Positions 24,510 to 33,183 of a stretch of DNA of 64,000 bases are shown piece after piece. The DNA lies in NCBI GenBank assembly GCA_050302275.1, contig JBNLAT010000001.1, positions 1 to 64,000 of the forward strand. The letters run 5' to 3'. The first letter of the stretch is position 1. Each line of letters opens with the position of its first letter. Position numbers and translations under genes: made by a program. The DNA comes from JAPHTQ01 sp050302275. GTDB lineage: Bacteria > Pseudomonadota > Gammaproteobacteria > Thiohalomonadales > Thiohalomonadaceae. The notes below the pieces were generated by a model. That model had not been told where the DNA came from, did no database searches, and saw only the letters and a program-made list of their open reading frames with translations.

Positions 24510-24917
24510 GATATATCCAAACTCCTTCACCACGCCCTCAATGAGTTCTTTCACTGCACCAATTGTTTCCGAGACGCGAAATACCTCATTTCCCTCGACG
24601 GGTTCGCCGTAGCGCTCTTTACACTTCCGCAGTATCTCTAATTCACAGCCATGAAGTTTCGCAAGATCAATACTCCACCAACTGGCAATAACAAAACCTT
24701 TACTCTTTTGTTCAGAGTATCTCTGGAGTACATTTCTTTCGCTCTTTCCGACTTTTACGAGAAGTACAGGCTCGCCAAACCATTCACGCTCCCCATCGAC
24801 CTTGTAGAGTAAATACACGCATGGTGTTCGCTTCTTTCGTGCGGCGACTGCACTTTTCTTTTCACTTTTTTGTCGATGGTATCGTCCCCAATCAGCTCCC
24901 CATGCGTTTCCTGCCAT
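24501..24917 (-). CDS. GIY-YIG/T5orf172-like nuclease-fold protein
   Basis: 138 residues from the ATG at 24917; a GTG four codons earlier is possible. After a basic N-terminus come PCVYLLYK (32-39) and VLLVKVGKSE (51-60), the two strands matching the GIY and YIG positions of the T5orf172/MUG113 branch, then NVLQRYSEQ, CELEILRK with a candidate catalytic Glu93, and GNEVF with Asn110. It is likely a small DNA-cleaving or DNA-binding enzyme. Its stop codon abuts an attC-like site, making it the first cassette of the array in transcription order. No integrase gene is visible upstream. Confidence 0.65.
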   Translation of the reverse strand: MAGNAWGADWGRYHRQKSEKKSAVAARKKRTPCVYLLYKVDGEREWFGEPVLLVKVGKSERNVLQRYSEQKSKGFVIASWWSIDLAKLHGCELEILRKCKERYGEPVEGNEVFRVSETIGAVKELIEGVVKEFGYIAL

Positions 24918-24977
24918 ATTCCCACCCACACCTACTTAATCGAAAAAAATCCCTGTTAACGCACTACACAAACATAC

Positions 24978-25019
24978 CAAACTACCTGAACTCTTTCGAG
25001 TGGTCAGAGGGTTAGTTTG
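24978..25019 (-). repeat. Long hairpin between the VOC gene and the cassette array
   Basis: Inverted repeat CAAACTA (24978-24984) and TAGTTTG (25013-25019), with further inner pairing CTGA/TCAG and CTC-TTTC-GAG. It lies 116 bp downstream of the VOC gene and may end its transcript, although the T-tail is weak. It also marks the edge of the AT-rich block. Confidence 0.5.
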
Positions 25020-25134
25020 ATACGGGAGTGTTATTGAGATGCGCAAAGGCGGAATGACTTCCCTGTTATGGTTGATTTAGGGATTAACATATACCCCCAC
25101 ATCATTAACTTCAATCACTTACGGATTTGCACGA

Positions 25135-25503
25135 TCAATCCACTGCGATCAACTCCACCCCATTCCCATCCGGGTCACGACAAAAGATCGCATGACGACC
25201 CGATTTGCTTTTGTTCAACGCAATCCCCGCTTTATTCAATCGCTGTGCCAGTTCATCCAGCCCGTCGACCGCCAGGGCAAGGTGACGATCACGGCCCACA
25301 TGATCGGGGCGTTCATTTTCTGCATCGGGATTGGGCAGTTCCAGCAGGTGCAATTGTTGCCCGCCAATGGCGAGCCATGCGCCGGGAAACCCCAGCGCTG
25401 GACGTTCGATCACTTTCAGTCCCATCAGGTCGCAGTAAAAAGTGAGTGCTCGCTCGGTGTCTGACACCAGCAGACTGACATGGTGAACCGCTTTAATTTG
25501 CAT
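25135..25503 (-). CDS. VOC-family (glyoxalase/dioxygenase-fold) protein
   Basis: 122 residues from the ATG at 25503 with GGGAAG upstream. Single vicinal-oxygen-chelate domain: the first half MQIKAVHHVSLLVSDTERALTFYCDLMGLKVIERP has a metal-type His, the second half ends RDPDGNGVELIAVD with a metal-type Glu. Members bind divalent metal and act on thiol conjugates, catechols or antibiotics; the substrate cannot be told here. It starts 21 bp downstream of the response regulator stop, so it may be co-transcribed with the two-component genes. Confidence 0.85.
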   Translation of the reverse strand: MQIKAVHHVSLLVSDTERALTFYCDLMGLKVIERPALGFPGAWLAIGGQQLHLLELPNPDAENERPDHVGRDRHLALAVDGLDELAQRLNKAGIALNKSKSGRHAIFCRDPDGNGVELIAVD

Positions 25504-25523
25504 ACTTCCCTTTCTCCTGCCAA

Positions 25524-26918
25524 TCACTCATGTACCTTTCGATTAACACGAATACCCAGTTTTTTTACCCGATGCCACAGACTGCGCTCGGAGATATCAA
25601 GCAGACGGGCAGCCTGAACCTGCACGCCATCGGTTCGTTTCAGTGCGTTGACGATCACTTCACGTTCAACGCCACTTAGCCAGTTATCCAGTCCCTGTTC
25701 CACGACCTGATCGAGGGTACCGCCGCTTTTGCCTTCACTATTGCCTTCTCCATGAACTTTGTCCGGCAGGTCGTAACGTTCGATGCGATTGCCGCGACAG
25801 GAGAGCAGTGAACGCTCTACCGCGTTACGTAGTTCGCGCACGTTGCCGGGCCAGTCGTAGGTGGACAACGCCGCTAATGCCTCGTCGCTGAAACCCTCCA
25901 CCGGTTTGTCCATTTCGGCGCGGAAGGTTTGCAGGAAAGTATCGGCGAGTAACGGGATATCTTCGCGTCGTTCACGCAGCGGCGGAACATTGATCTTGTA
26001 AACGTCGAGACGGTAGAGCAAATCTTCACGGAACAGCCCCTCGCGTACCATTTTTTCCAGGTCACGGTGAGTCGCGGCGATCACTCGCAGATCAACCCGA
26101 CGTACCACGTCGCTACCCACCGGAGAAAACTCCCGCTCCTGCAACACGCGCAGCAGTTTCGCCTGTAGCGTCAATTCCAGATCGCCCACCTCATCGAGAA
26201 ACAAAGTGCCGCCGTTGGCCTGCTCTAACCGACCGAGACGATTCTGTACCGCGCCGGTAAATGCACCGCGCACGTAACCGAACAGTTCGCTCTCCATCAG
26301 GTCATGCGGAATCGCCGAGCAGTTGATCGCCACCCAGGGATGATCGGCACGCGGGCCGTTCTCATGAATACAACGTGCCACCGCTTCTTTACCGGTACCG
26401 CTCTCACCGGTGATCAATACGTTGGTTTTGTAAGGTGAGACCCGATCGATCTCGTCACGCAGCGCCAGCATGGTGGGGCTGTTACCGACCAGTCGCCGCC
26501 GTCGCACATCGCCGCTGACCGCCGCCTGAAGCTGACGGTTCTCCTGCATCAGGTCGTGCAGACGCAACGCGCTCTGCACCGCAAACTGTAACTCCTCCGG
26601 TTCAAACGGTTTGGTCAGGTAGTCGCTGGCCCCCGCCTGAACACATTCGATAGCGGAGCGGATGGAGCCGTAGGCGGTGACCACGATCACCGGAATATCG
26701 GGCCGCTCACGCTGGCATCTGGAGATAAACTCTTCACCGCCCATGCCCGGCATTTTCAGATCGGAAAGGATTACTGCAAGGTCCGGATCACGCAGTAGTC
26801 CCAATGCATCTTCGGCACGCTCCGCGGTTAACACCTGATACCCAGCCTCCTCAAGCGCCATCTGCATCACCATCAGCATGTTGCGCTCGTCGTCGACGAC
26901 AAGGATGGTCCTCTGCAT
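25524..26918 (-). CDS. NtrC-family sigma-54-dependent response regulator
   Basis: 464 residues. Receiver domain 1-120 with phospho-acceptor Asp in ILSDLKMPG (about residue 54); AAA+ domain 140-375 with Walker A GESGTGKE, the sigma-54 contact loop GAFTGA, Walker B GGTLFLDEVGDL and the R-finger region; C-terminal Fis-type helix-turn-helix (about 420-460, VQAARLLDISERSLWHRVKKLGI). It activates sigma-54 promoters when phosphorylated. The ATG overlaps the sensor kinase stop (TGATG). A likely target is the sigma-54 promoter at 28769, 1.8 kb away and divergent. Confidence 0.93.
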   Translation of the reverse strand: MQRTILVVDDERNMLMVMQMALEEAGYQVLTAERAEDALGLLRDPDLAVILSDLKMPGMGGEEFISRCQRERPDIPVIVVTAYGSIRSAIECVQAGASDYLTKPFEPEELQFAVQSALRLHDLMQENRQLQAAVSGDVRRRRLVGNSPTMLALRDEIDRVSPYKTNVLITGESGTGKEAVARCIHENGPRADHPWVAINCSAIPHDLMESELFGYVRGAFTGAVQNRLGRLEQANGGTLFLDEVGDLELTLQAKLLRVLQEREFSPVGSDVVRRVDLRVIAATHRDLEKMVREGLFREDLLYRLDVYKINVPPLRERREDIPLLADTFLQTFRAEMDKPVEGFSDEALAALSTYDWPGNVRELRNAVERSLLSCRGNRIERYDLPDKVHGEGNSEGKSGGTLDQVVEQGLDNWLSGVEREVIVNALKRTDGVQVQAARLLDISERSLWHRVKKLGIRVNRKVHE

Positions 26919-28660
26919 CACTCCTCCTCTTTGTCACACTCTAGGCAAAAGCGCATGGCGAAACGGGCACCCGGCCCGCTGTCGGGCACCAGCGCCAGTG
27001 ACGCACCACTCGCCTCTACCAACGTATTTGCCAGGGTCAGTCCCAGGCCGCTGCCCTGCGCCTTGGTGGTGTAGAACGGTTCAAACAGCCGCGTCATCAG
27101 TTCCATTGGAATGCCAGGGCCGCTGTCGTGCAGGAACAGCACCACTTCATTACCTTCCACCGACGAGCCCACCCGCAGCGAACCTTCACCCTCCATCGCC
27201 TCCAGTGCATTACGCAACAGATTGACCCAGGCCTGCTGCAACAACTCGGCGTCGGCACAGATATGCACTTCGCCGTGGTGGTAGTCGCGTTGTAGCGTGA
27301 TCGTTTCGCGTCCCGCCAGCATCACCTGCAGGGCACGTTCCAGTGGTGCCGATGGATCGATCCGTTCCAGTTGTGGTTTGCGGTGACGGGCCAGTTGCTG
27401 GAAATCCTTGAGGAACTGATCGAGACGCTGGCACTCCTCGCGGATCATGCGGTGCAGTTCGGCGCGGCGCTCCGGCGACTCGCTCTTCTCCAGCAGTTTG
27501 GCGGCGGTGTTGATCACCCCGATCGGGTTGCGGATCTCGTGGGCCAGCGCCAGCGACAGTTCACCCAGCGAGGCGATCTTGTCGCGCTGAAATTCCAGCC
27601 GCTGTTGATCGCGGGCCTCGCGCAACGTCGAAGCCATACTATTGAAGGCGTGCGCCAGATCGCCCACCTCGTCATGCCAGGCGATCGGCACACTGGCACG
27701 AAAATCCTGTGCCGCCACCTTCATCACCCCCTCTCGTAGCAACGTTACCGGACGTACCAGCAGGCGTGACAGCAGCAGGCCGGTGATGCCTGCCAGCAGG
27801 GTTCCGAGCAGCACCACCGCCAGCGTTACCGCCGCCTGATCGGTCAGGAAGCGCTCACCGCCGTGGCGCTTGAGGCCACTGAACAGCACCGCCTCGACGT
27901 TGCCACTGGAATCGGCGACCGGAGTATAGAGGCCCCAGTACTCGCCATTTTCGGCCACGTCGCTGTAGTAGTCGTGGCGCTGGCGCAGTTCCTGATAGGC
28001 GGTTGGCGGCAGGCGTAGCTTCAGTGGCTCCGCCTCGGCGGAGAAGGCCTTGGCGAAATCGCCGCCGCGCGGATAGAACAGACGGGTCTTGAGACCGCTC
28101 ATGCCGCTGAGGCGAGAGAGCAGTTCCCTGTCGAACAGGGTGCCCAACACCAGCCGGTAATGGCGCGGCTGGTCCACAGGAAAGCGGAGAATAGTCACCG
28201 CCGCTAGCAGGCTCTTGTCGCCCTGCGTCACCTTGAGAACCGCCTCGTTGCGGCCCGGCTCCCATGACGTGCTAAGGGAGACCTGGGGTGAGGAGTAGAT
28301 CTGTTTCCCCTCCTCGTCGAAAACCTGAACCAGATTGATCCCCAGTTCCTTGGCCAGGGGTTCGAGCTGTGGCGGGATAGGTGACTTGCCCGGAATGAAG
28401 CGCGGCTGGCCACCGGCCAGATGCTCAAAGAGATCGGCGAACAGGCGGCCGTTCTTGTTGACGTTGTCGAACCAGTTGCTGTTGACCTGTGCCGCCTCGC
28501 GAATCCAGCGCTCGATGGAGTCGTCCATACGCCCGCTGATCCAGGAGGCCGAGAGGACCCCGGTGATCAGCATCGGCACCAGGATGATGACCAGCACCAC
28601 CAGCAGCACTTTTCGCTGCAATCGATTCAGGTGAATCAGGCCGGAGAAGCTACGCGTCAT
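26918..28660 (-). CDS. Membrane sensor histidine kinase partnered with the NtrC-type regulator
   Basis: 580 residues. Helix 1 at about 17-40, a large periplasmic sensory domain (42-275, dCache/sCache-like by layout), helix 2 at about 277-300, HAMP (300-355), HisKA with ALAHEIRNPIG (phospho-His374) and a C-terminal HATPase with N box NLLRNALEAMEG, G1 DSGPGIP and G2 GSGLGLTLA. It signals to the adjacent regulator. The ligand is unknown; nearby anion-transporter genes suggest an ion-related cue, which is inference. It is divergent from the Sel1-repeat gene. Confidence 0.93.
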   Translation of the reverse strand: MTRSFSGLIHLNRLQRKVLLVVLVIILVPMLITGVLSASWISGRMDDSIERWIREAAQVNSNWFDNVNKNGRLFADLFEHLAGGQPRFIPGKSPIPPQLEPLAKELGINLVQVFDEEGKQIYSSPQVSLSTSWEPGRNEAVLKVTQGDKSLLAAVTILRFPVDQPRHYRLVLGTLFDRELLSRLSGMSGLKTRLFYPRGGDFAKAFSAEAEPLKLRLPPTAYQELRQRHDYYSDVAENGEYWGLYTPVADSSGNVEAVLFSGLKRHGGERFLTDQAAVTLAVVLLGTLLAGITGLLLSRLLVRPVTLLREGVMKVAAQDFRASVPIAWHDEVGDLAHAFNSMASTLREARDQQRLEFQRDKIASLGELSLALAHEIRNPIGVINTAAKLLEKSESPERRAELHRMIREECQRLDQFLKDFQQLARHRKPQLERIDPSAPLERALQVMLAGRETITLQRDYHHGEVHICADAELLQQAWVNLLRNALEAMEGEGSLRVGSSVEGNEVVLFLHDSGPGIPMELMTRLFEPFYTTKAQGSGLGLTLANTLVEASGASLALVPDSGPGARFAMRFCLECDKEEE

Positions 28661-28768
28661 GAAGCATCCTTCAATTTTTGTAGGAGGAAAGTTTAGCAGT
28701 TCCTGAGCAATCGAACAGAATCACCCGTAACTTACTGTTTTTATTGAAGCGCATTGCGGCCCAGTAGC

Positions 28769-28784
28769 TGGCCCACCTCTTGCA
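28769..28784 (+). promoter_or_regulatory. Sigma-54 (-24/-12) promoter of the Sel1-repeat gene
   Basis: TGG at 28769-28771, ten bases, then GC at 28782-28783 within TTGCA; the spacing and flanks fit TGGCAC-N5-TTGCA, with one mismatch in the left box. It lies 46 bp before the ATG at 28830 and faces away from the adjacent sigma-54 two-component genes, making it their most likely target. Confidence 0.65.
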
Positions 28785-28829
28785 CTTAATAGCTTTGAAA
28801 GCAATCAACGCAAGGCAAGAGACATACCA

Positions 28830-29660
28830 ATGCAAGACTGTGCAGCACAGAAGAACCTTTTCCCGACGCTGGTTTTCACCCTCATCGGCATTATCGCCGT
28901 GGGGATTCTGCTCGGCGTTCACCACAACGCCACCAGCAACCATGCCGAACTCGACTGGCTGAAACAGCTGGCCCGCGATGGCGATGCCGAGGCACAGCTC
29001 CAGCTGGGGCTGGCTAATAGCGAAGGCCGCTATGGCCTCGAATCCGATCCGCAGGCCGGGCTCTATTGGCTCACCGCGGCGGCGAAAAGTGGCAACGCCT
29101 ATGCCGCCGATCTGGTGGCCAACACCTATGCCGATGAGGAGAACAAGCAACAGGCGCTGCACTGGTGGCGACTGGCCGCCCTTCACGGCAATGCCGATGC
29201 CGAACGACATCTGGGGATGCAGTTGCTTGCCGACGGCAAGGATGCCAATGGCATCACCTGGCTGCGCCGTGCCGCCGACCGTGGCGACCACGCGGCCCAT
29301 ACGCTACTGACCCAACTCTATGGCAGTGATGGCGTCGACGATGCCGACCTCTACCGCGGGACGAATTCTCTCGATGCCCTCGGCGAACGGCTGCACACCC
29401 CCGGCCTGCGCTCACTCTTCACCGTCTGGCAGATCTACAAGGAGAGTTCGCCCTACATGCACTCGGCCGATGCCCTGCTGGCCAAAGCGAAGGCGGGCGA
29501 TCCGCAGGCCGAATACGACCTTGCCCTGCGCTACCGCGACGGCTCATGGGCGGTGACGCAAGACCAGCAAGCCTCAGCGCTCTGGTTACAACGCTCCGCT
29601 GCTGACGGTAACCACTTCGCCATGAAAACCCTGGCCAGCCTGCACAGCGACGGCCAGTGA
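28830..29660 (+). CDS. Membrane-anchored Sel1-repeat protein
   Basis: 276 residues. A hydrophobic helix at about 12-32 (uncleaved anchor, N-terminus in) precedes four to five Sel1-like TPR repeats, for example GDAEAQLQLGLANSEGRYG, DPQAGLYWLTAAAKSGN, NKQQALHWWRLAALHGNADAERHLG and GDPQAEYDLALRYRDG. Sel1 repeats are protein-binding scaffolds, here probably periplasmic. It sits 43 bp upstream of the SulP gene with no terminator between, so both may share the sigma-54 promoter. Confidence 0.85.
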   Translation: MQDCAAQKNLFPTLVFTLIGIIAVGILLGVHHNATSNHAELDWLKQLARDGDAEAQLQLGLANSEGRYGLESDPQAGLYWLTAAAKSGNAYAADLVANTYADEENKQQALHWWRLAALHGNADAERHLGMQLLADGKDANGITWLRRAADRGDHAAHTLLTQLYGSDGVDDADLYRGTNSLDALGERLHTPGLRSLFTVWQIYKESSPYMHSADALLAKAKAGDPQAEYDLALRYRDGSWAVTQDQQASALWLQRSAADGNHFAMKTLASLHSDGQ

Positions 29661-29703
29661 AATCCGCACCCGAATTTAAAAAACCAATTTGAAGGAAATA
29701 TCG

Positions 29704-31548
29704 ATGCCCACAAATCGCTACGCAGCCTGGCAACAGAAATTGTTTCCGTTCCTGCTGTGGAAAAACCGAGTCACCAAACAGACCATCAAGGCGGACCTGA
29801 TCGCCGGTCTCACCGTCGCCATCGTCGTTGTGCCCCAGGCCGTGGCCTTCGCCGCTATCGCCGGGATGCCGCCGCAATACGGTCTCTATGCGGGGATGAT
29901 CCCGCCGATCATCGCCGCCTTCTTCGGCTCATCCTGGCACCTGATGTCGGGACCGACTACCGCAGCATCCATCGTGCTGCTCTCGTCGCTGAGCGCCTTT
30001 GCCGAACCGATGTCGCCGGAGTATGTGGGGCTGGCACTGACCCTGACCTTTATGGTGGGCCTGATCGAGTTGGCGCTGGGTCTGGCACGCATGGGCGCGG
30101 TGGTGAACTTTATCTCCCACTCGGTAGTGGTCGGCTTTACCACTGCGGCGGCGATCCTGATCGCCAGCAAGCAGTTAAAGAACTTCTTTGGCGTGCCGAT
30201 CCCGCGTGAAGGGAATCTGTTCGACACTCTGGGGCACTTTGCCTATCAACTGCCGCATACCAACTACTACGTGCTGGCAATCGCCGCGCTGACCCTGATA
30301 ACCGGGCTGGTGGTGAAAAAGAAATTCCCCCGCATACCGTTTCTGATCGTCGCCCTGTTTGCCGGGACCTTCCTCGGAGTGGTGTTCAATCTGATCTACG
30401 GCTACGACGCCATCGGCATCAAAACCGTCGGTGCCCTGCCGCAGACCTTGCCGCCGATCTCCATGCCCAGCTTCTCGCTGGATACCATCCAGAAACTCGC
30501 CCCGGCAGCGCTGGCGATGACCCTGTTCGCACTCACTGAGGCGATCTCCATCGGTCGTGCGGTGGGTATTCGCAGTGGCCAACTGGTGGACGGTAATCAG
30601 GAGTTCATCGGTCAGGGGCTCTCCAATATCGCCGGCAGTTTCTTCTCCGGTTATGTCGCCACTGGTTCCTTCAACCGCACCAGCCTCAACTACCAGGCCG
30701 GGGCGAAAACACCGATGAGCGCGATGATCGCCGGTTTCCTCGAGATATTTATCGTTCTCGCCATCGCACCGCTGGTGGCCTATCTGCCGAATGCAGCGAT
30801 GGCCGGGATTCTGTTTATCGTCGCCTGGGGCCTGATCGATATCCCGGCGATTAAACACATCTTCAAATCCAACCACTCGGAACGCGCCATCTTCCTCGTC
30901 ACCTTCTTTGCCGCGCTGCTGCTCGACCTGGAATTTGCGATCATGGCCGGTATCCTGCTGTCACTGGTGCTCTATCTAATGCGCGTCTCCAAGCCACGCA
31001 TTGTCAGCCGTGTTCCCGATCCGAACCTGCCCAATCGCAAGTTCTCCACGCTCACTGAGCACAGCCGTCTGCAGGAGTGTCCGCAACTGCACATCATGCG
31101 TATCGACGGCAACCTGTTCTTCGGTTCCGTCGCCTACATCCGGGAAAAATTCTCGCGTCTGGCGCAACAACATCCCGAACAGAAACATTTGGCTATCGTT
31201 GCCCAGGGAATCAGTTTCGTCGATATCGCCGCAGCGGATGTGCTGGGTAATGAAGCGGTGCGCCGTCGCAACGAAGGCGGTGATCTCTACCTGATTAACG
31301 CCAAGGCGGGATTGTGGGAATCGCTGGACGAGTGTCATGCGCTGGAGAAAATTCGGCCACGCAATATTTTCCAGAGCAAGTCCGCCGCACTGCACGGCAT
31401 CTTCCAGAAACTGGATAAATCGATCTGTAGCCACTGCACCACTCGCGCCTTCCGTGAGTGTGCCAGCGTTGAGTATGTCGGCAATGTCGAAGTGAATGTG
31501 CCGGTAGAACTCGACAACGGAATACGAATTCCAAAACCAGCCGCATAA
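29704..31548 (+). CDS. SulP-family inorganic anion transporter with STAS domain
   Basis: 614 residues from the ATG at 29704 with AAGGAA upstream (a TTG at 29689 is less likely). About twelve hydrophobic segments make the SulP transport domain: GLTVAIVVVPQAVAFAAIAGMPPQYGLYAGMIPP and SGPTTAASIVL near the N-terminus form the substrate region, and ALTEAISIGRAVGIRSG lies in the middle. Residues about 450-560 are the cytoplasmic STAS domain. A short Cys-rich tail (SICSHCTTRAFRECAS) is unusual. Likely imports sulfate or bicarbonate; the substrate cannot be fixed from sequence. A palindromic element follows. Confidence 0.92.
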   Translation: MPTNRYAAWQQKLFPFLLWKNRVTKQTIKADLIAGLTVAIVVVPQAVAFAAIAGMPPQYGLYAGMIPPIIAAFFGSSWHLMSGPTTAASIVLLSSLSAFAEPMSPEYVGLALTLTFMVGLIELALGLARMGAVVNFISHSVVVGFTTAAAILIASKQLKNFFGVPIPREGNLFDTLGHFAYQLPHTNYYVLAIAALTLITGLVVKKKFPRIPFLIVALFAGTFLGVVFNLIYGYDAIGIKTVGALPQTLPPISMPSFSLDTIQKLAPAALAMTLFALTEAISIGRAVGIRSGQLVDGNQEFIGQGLSNIAGSFFSGYVATGSFNRTSLNYQAGAKTPMSAMIAGFLEIFIVLAIAPLVAYLPNAAMAGILFIVAWGLIDIPAIKHIFKSNHSERAIFLVTFFAALLLDLEFAIMAGILLSLVLYLMRVSKPRIVSRVPDPNLPNRKFSTLTEHSRLQECPQLHIMRIDGNLFFGSVAYIREKFSRLAQQHPEQKHLAIVAQGISFVDIAAADVLGNEAVRRRNEGGDLYLINAKAGLWESLDECHALEKIRPRNIFQSKSAALHGIFQKLDKSICSHCTTRAFRECASVEYVGNVEVNVPVELDNGIRIPKPAA

Positions 31549-31570
31549 CGACAACTATCCCTACACATAA

Positions 31571-31715
31571 CTGAAGTTGTCCCAAAGTTAGGATTCGTGC
31601 GCTGAGACAAGGCGCAAAGCCTGCGAGGAGCAGAGTTTACCGGTAGTAAATGAGCACCGGAGCAGGCTTTGCAACACAGTATCAGGGTACGAAGACCATT
31701 TTGGGCGACTTCCAG
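31571..31715. repeat. Palindromic intergenic element 1 (145 bp)
   Basis: Imperfect terminal repeats CTGAAGTTGTCCCAAA (31571-31586) and TTTTGGGCGACTTCCAG (31699-31715). The arms share GCAAAGCCTGC on both sides. The centre is TTTAC-CGGTA-GTAAA followed by TGAGCA. It shares this centre with the element at 56193 but has different arms that still pair with each other. It lies in the SulP-ClC gap. Confidence 0.75.
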
Positions 31716-31718
31716 GAC

Positions 31719-31762
31719 AGACGGCCCGCCCCCGTATTTCTCGGGGGCGGTCGGCAGTCTGA
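31719..31762 (+). terminator. Strong GC hairpin upstream of the ClC gene
   Basis: CGCCCCCG and CGGGGGCG around a 7-base loop, extended by CAGAC/GTCTG at the base. There is no T-tract, so it may slow rather than stop readthrough from the SulP gene, or belong to the adjacent palindromic element. Confidence 0.45.
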
Positions 31763-31796
31763 CGCGTAATAAACTGAATAGATAAGGAAGGTAACG

Positions 31797-33110
31797 ATGT
31801 CGTCCCTTCAACTGCGTCGCCACCTGCGGCGCAACCAGCGTAAATTTTTCTCTCCCTCAGCCTGGCGCGTGCGCCTGGTCTTCTGGATCGGCGCGTTACT
31901 GGTCGGCGTTCTCTGTGCCATCTTTGCCATCGCCGCGGACTACGCTGGCGAACTCTTCGTCAAACTGACCGAAGTGGGAGACTGGGCGCCGCTAGTGGCG
32001 ACCCCATTGGTGCTGGCGGGTATTGCCTGGGCAACGCGCTACGTATTCCCCGGCTCGCAGGGTAGCGGTATCCCGCAGGCGATCGCCGCGCTGGAATCAC
32101 GACGCAAAAGCGCGGTGCTTTCGTTACGCATCGTGATGGGCAAGATCCTGCTGGCACTGGCCGGGCTGGCCGTCGGTGCATCCATCGGCCGCGAGGGGCC
32201 TTCAGTACATGTTGGCGCTTCCGTGATGTACTCGCTGGGACGCTTCGCCCGCTTCCCTGCTCACTACATGGAACGTGGTTTGATCCTGGCAGGCGGTGCG
32301 GCCGGTATCGCCGCTGCCTTTAACACACCGCTGGCCGGGATCGTCTTCGCCATTGAGGAGATGAGCAAAAGCTTCGAACAGCGCACCAGCGGTCTGGTGA
32401 CCATCGGCGTAGTGATCGCCGGTCTGACCGCGCTGATTATGCTCGGTCCATACCACTACTTCGGCACCTCCGACGCGGTGATGCCCACAGCGATGAGCTG
32501 GCTGGCGGTGCCAGTGTGCGGCATCATCGGCGGTCTGCTGGGCGGCATCTTCTCCACCGCACTGATCAGCGGCGCCCGTCGCCTCGGTCCGCTGGTCAAA
32601 CACCATCCGGTGCTGGTGGCCTTCGTCTGTGGCCTGGTGGTGGCTGTATTCGGTTATCTCTCCGACTACAGCTCCTCGGGAACCGGTTACGGCGCGGCCA
32701 AGGCGATCATTAACGGTCAGGCGGAATGGGACCCGATCTATCCGCTGATGAAATTTGGTTCGACCATGGCCTCTTACCTCAGCGGTATTCCCGGCGGTAT
32801 CTTCGCCCCCTCGCTGGCAACCGGTGCCGGTGTCGGAGCCAACCTCGGCCACTGGATGCCGGTCGCGCCGATTTCGGTGATGGTGCTACTCGGTATGGTC
32901 GGTTACTTCGCCGGTGTGGTGCAGTCACCGCTGACCTCCTTTATCATCGTGATGGAGATGACCAACAACCAGGAGATGATGATGGCGTTGATCCTTACCT
33001 CGTTCATCGCCAACGGTGTCTCCCACCTGGTCTGCCCCAAACCGATCTACCATGCCCTGTCACTGGCATTCCTCAGCAATGAAAAAACCGGACATGTAGC
33101 AAGCCAATAA
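31797..33110 (+). CDS. ClC-family chloride channel/antiporter
   Basis: 437 residues, about ten hydrophobic segments, no C-terminal CBS domains. The selectivity-filter motifs are present: GSGIPQ, GREGPSV with the gating Glu, GGIFAPSLA and a Tyr in KPIYHAL. FAIEEM keeps the intracellular proton-glutamate position of E. coli ClC-ec1, which points to a proton/chloride antiporter rather than a channel. AAGGAAG lies before the ATG. It sits between the SulP gene and dapC, and with SulP it would balance anions across the inner membrane (inference). Confidence 0.92.
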   Translation: MSSLQLRRHLRRNQRKFFSPSAWRVRLVFWIGALLVGVLCAIFAIAADYAGELFVKLTEVGDWAPLVATPLVLAGIAWATRYVFPGSQGSGIPQAIAALESRRKSAVLSLRIVMGKILLALAGLAVGASIGREGPSVHVGASVMYSLGRFARFPAHYMERGLILAGGAAGIAAAFNTPLAGIVFAIEEMSKSFEQRTSGLVTIGVVIAGLTALIMLGPYHYFGTSDAVMPTAMSWLAVPVCGIIGGLLGGIFSTALISGARRLGPLVKHHPVLVAFVCGLVVAVFGYLSDYSSSGTGYGAAKAIINGQAEWDPIYPLMKFGSTMASYLSGIPGGIFAPSLATGAGVGANLGHWMPVAPISVMVLLGMVGYFAGVVQSPLTSFIIVMEMTNNQEMMMALILTSFIANGVSHLVCPKPIYHALSLAFLSNEKTGHVASQ

Positions 33111-33149
33111 CAGCAGGGGTGCCCGGTTTATAGCATCCGGGCAATACCC

Positions 33150-33155
33150 TATAAT
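33150..33155 (+). promoter_or_regulatory. dapC: -10 box of the dapC promoter
   Basis: Perfect TATAAT 29 bp before the dapC ATG. The -35 region 17 bp upstream (TTTATA at 33127) is poor. A GCCCGG/CCGGGC hairpin at 33121-33142 overlaps the -35 region. Confidence 0.55.
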
Positions 33156-33183
33156 GCGGGGCTGTTTTTGCTGAATATGACCG

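Noticed and set aside
28661..28768. ACAG...CTGT repeat upstream of the sigma-54 promoter as an enhancer site
   Set aside because: Too short and too widely spaced to claim a regulator site without a known consensus.
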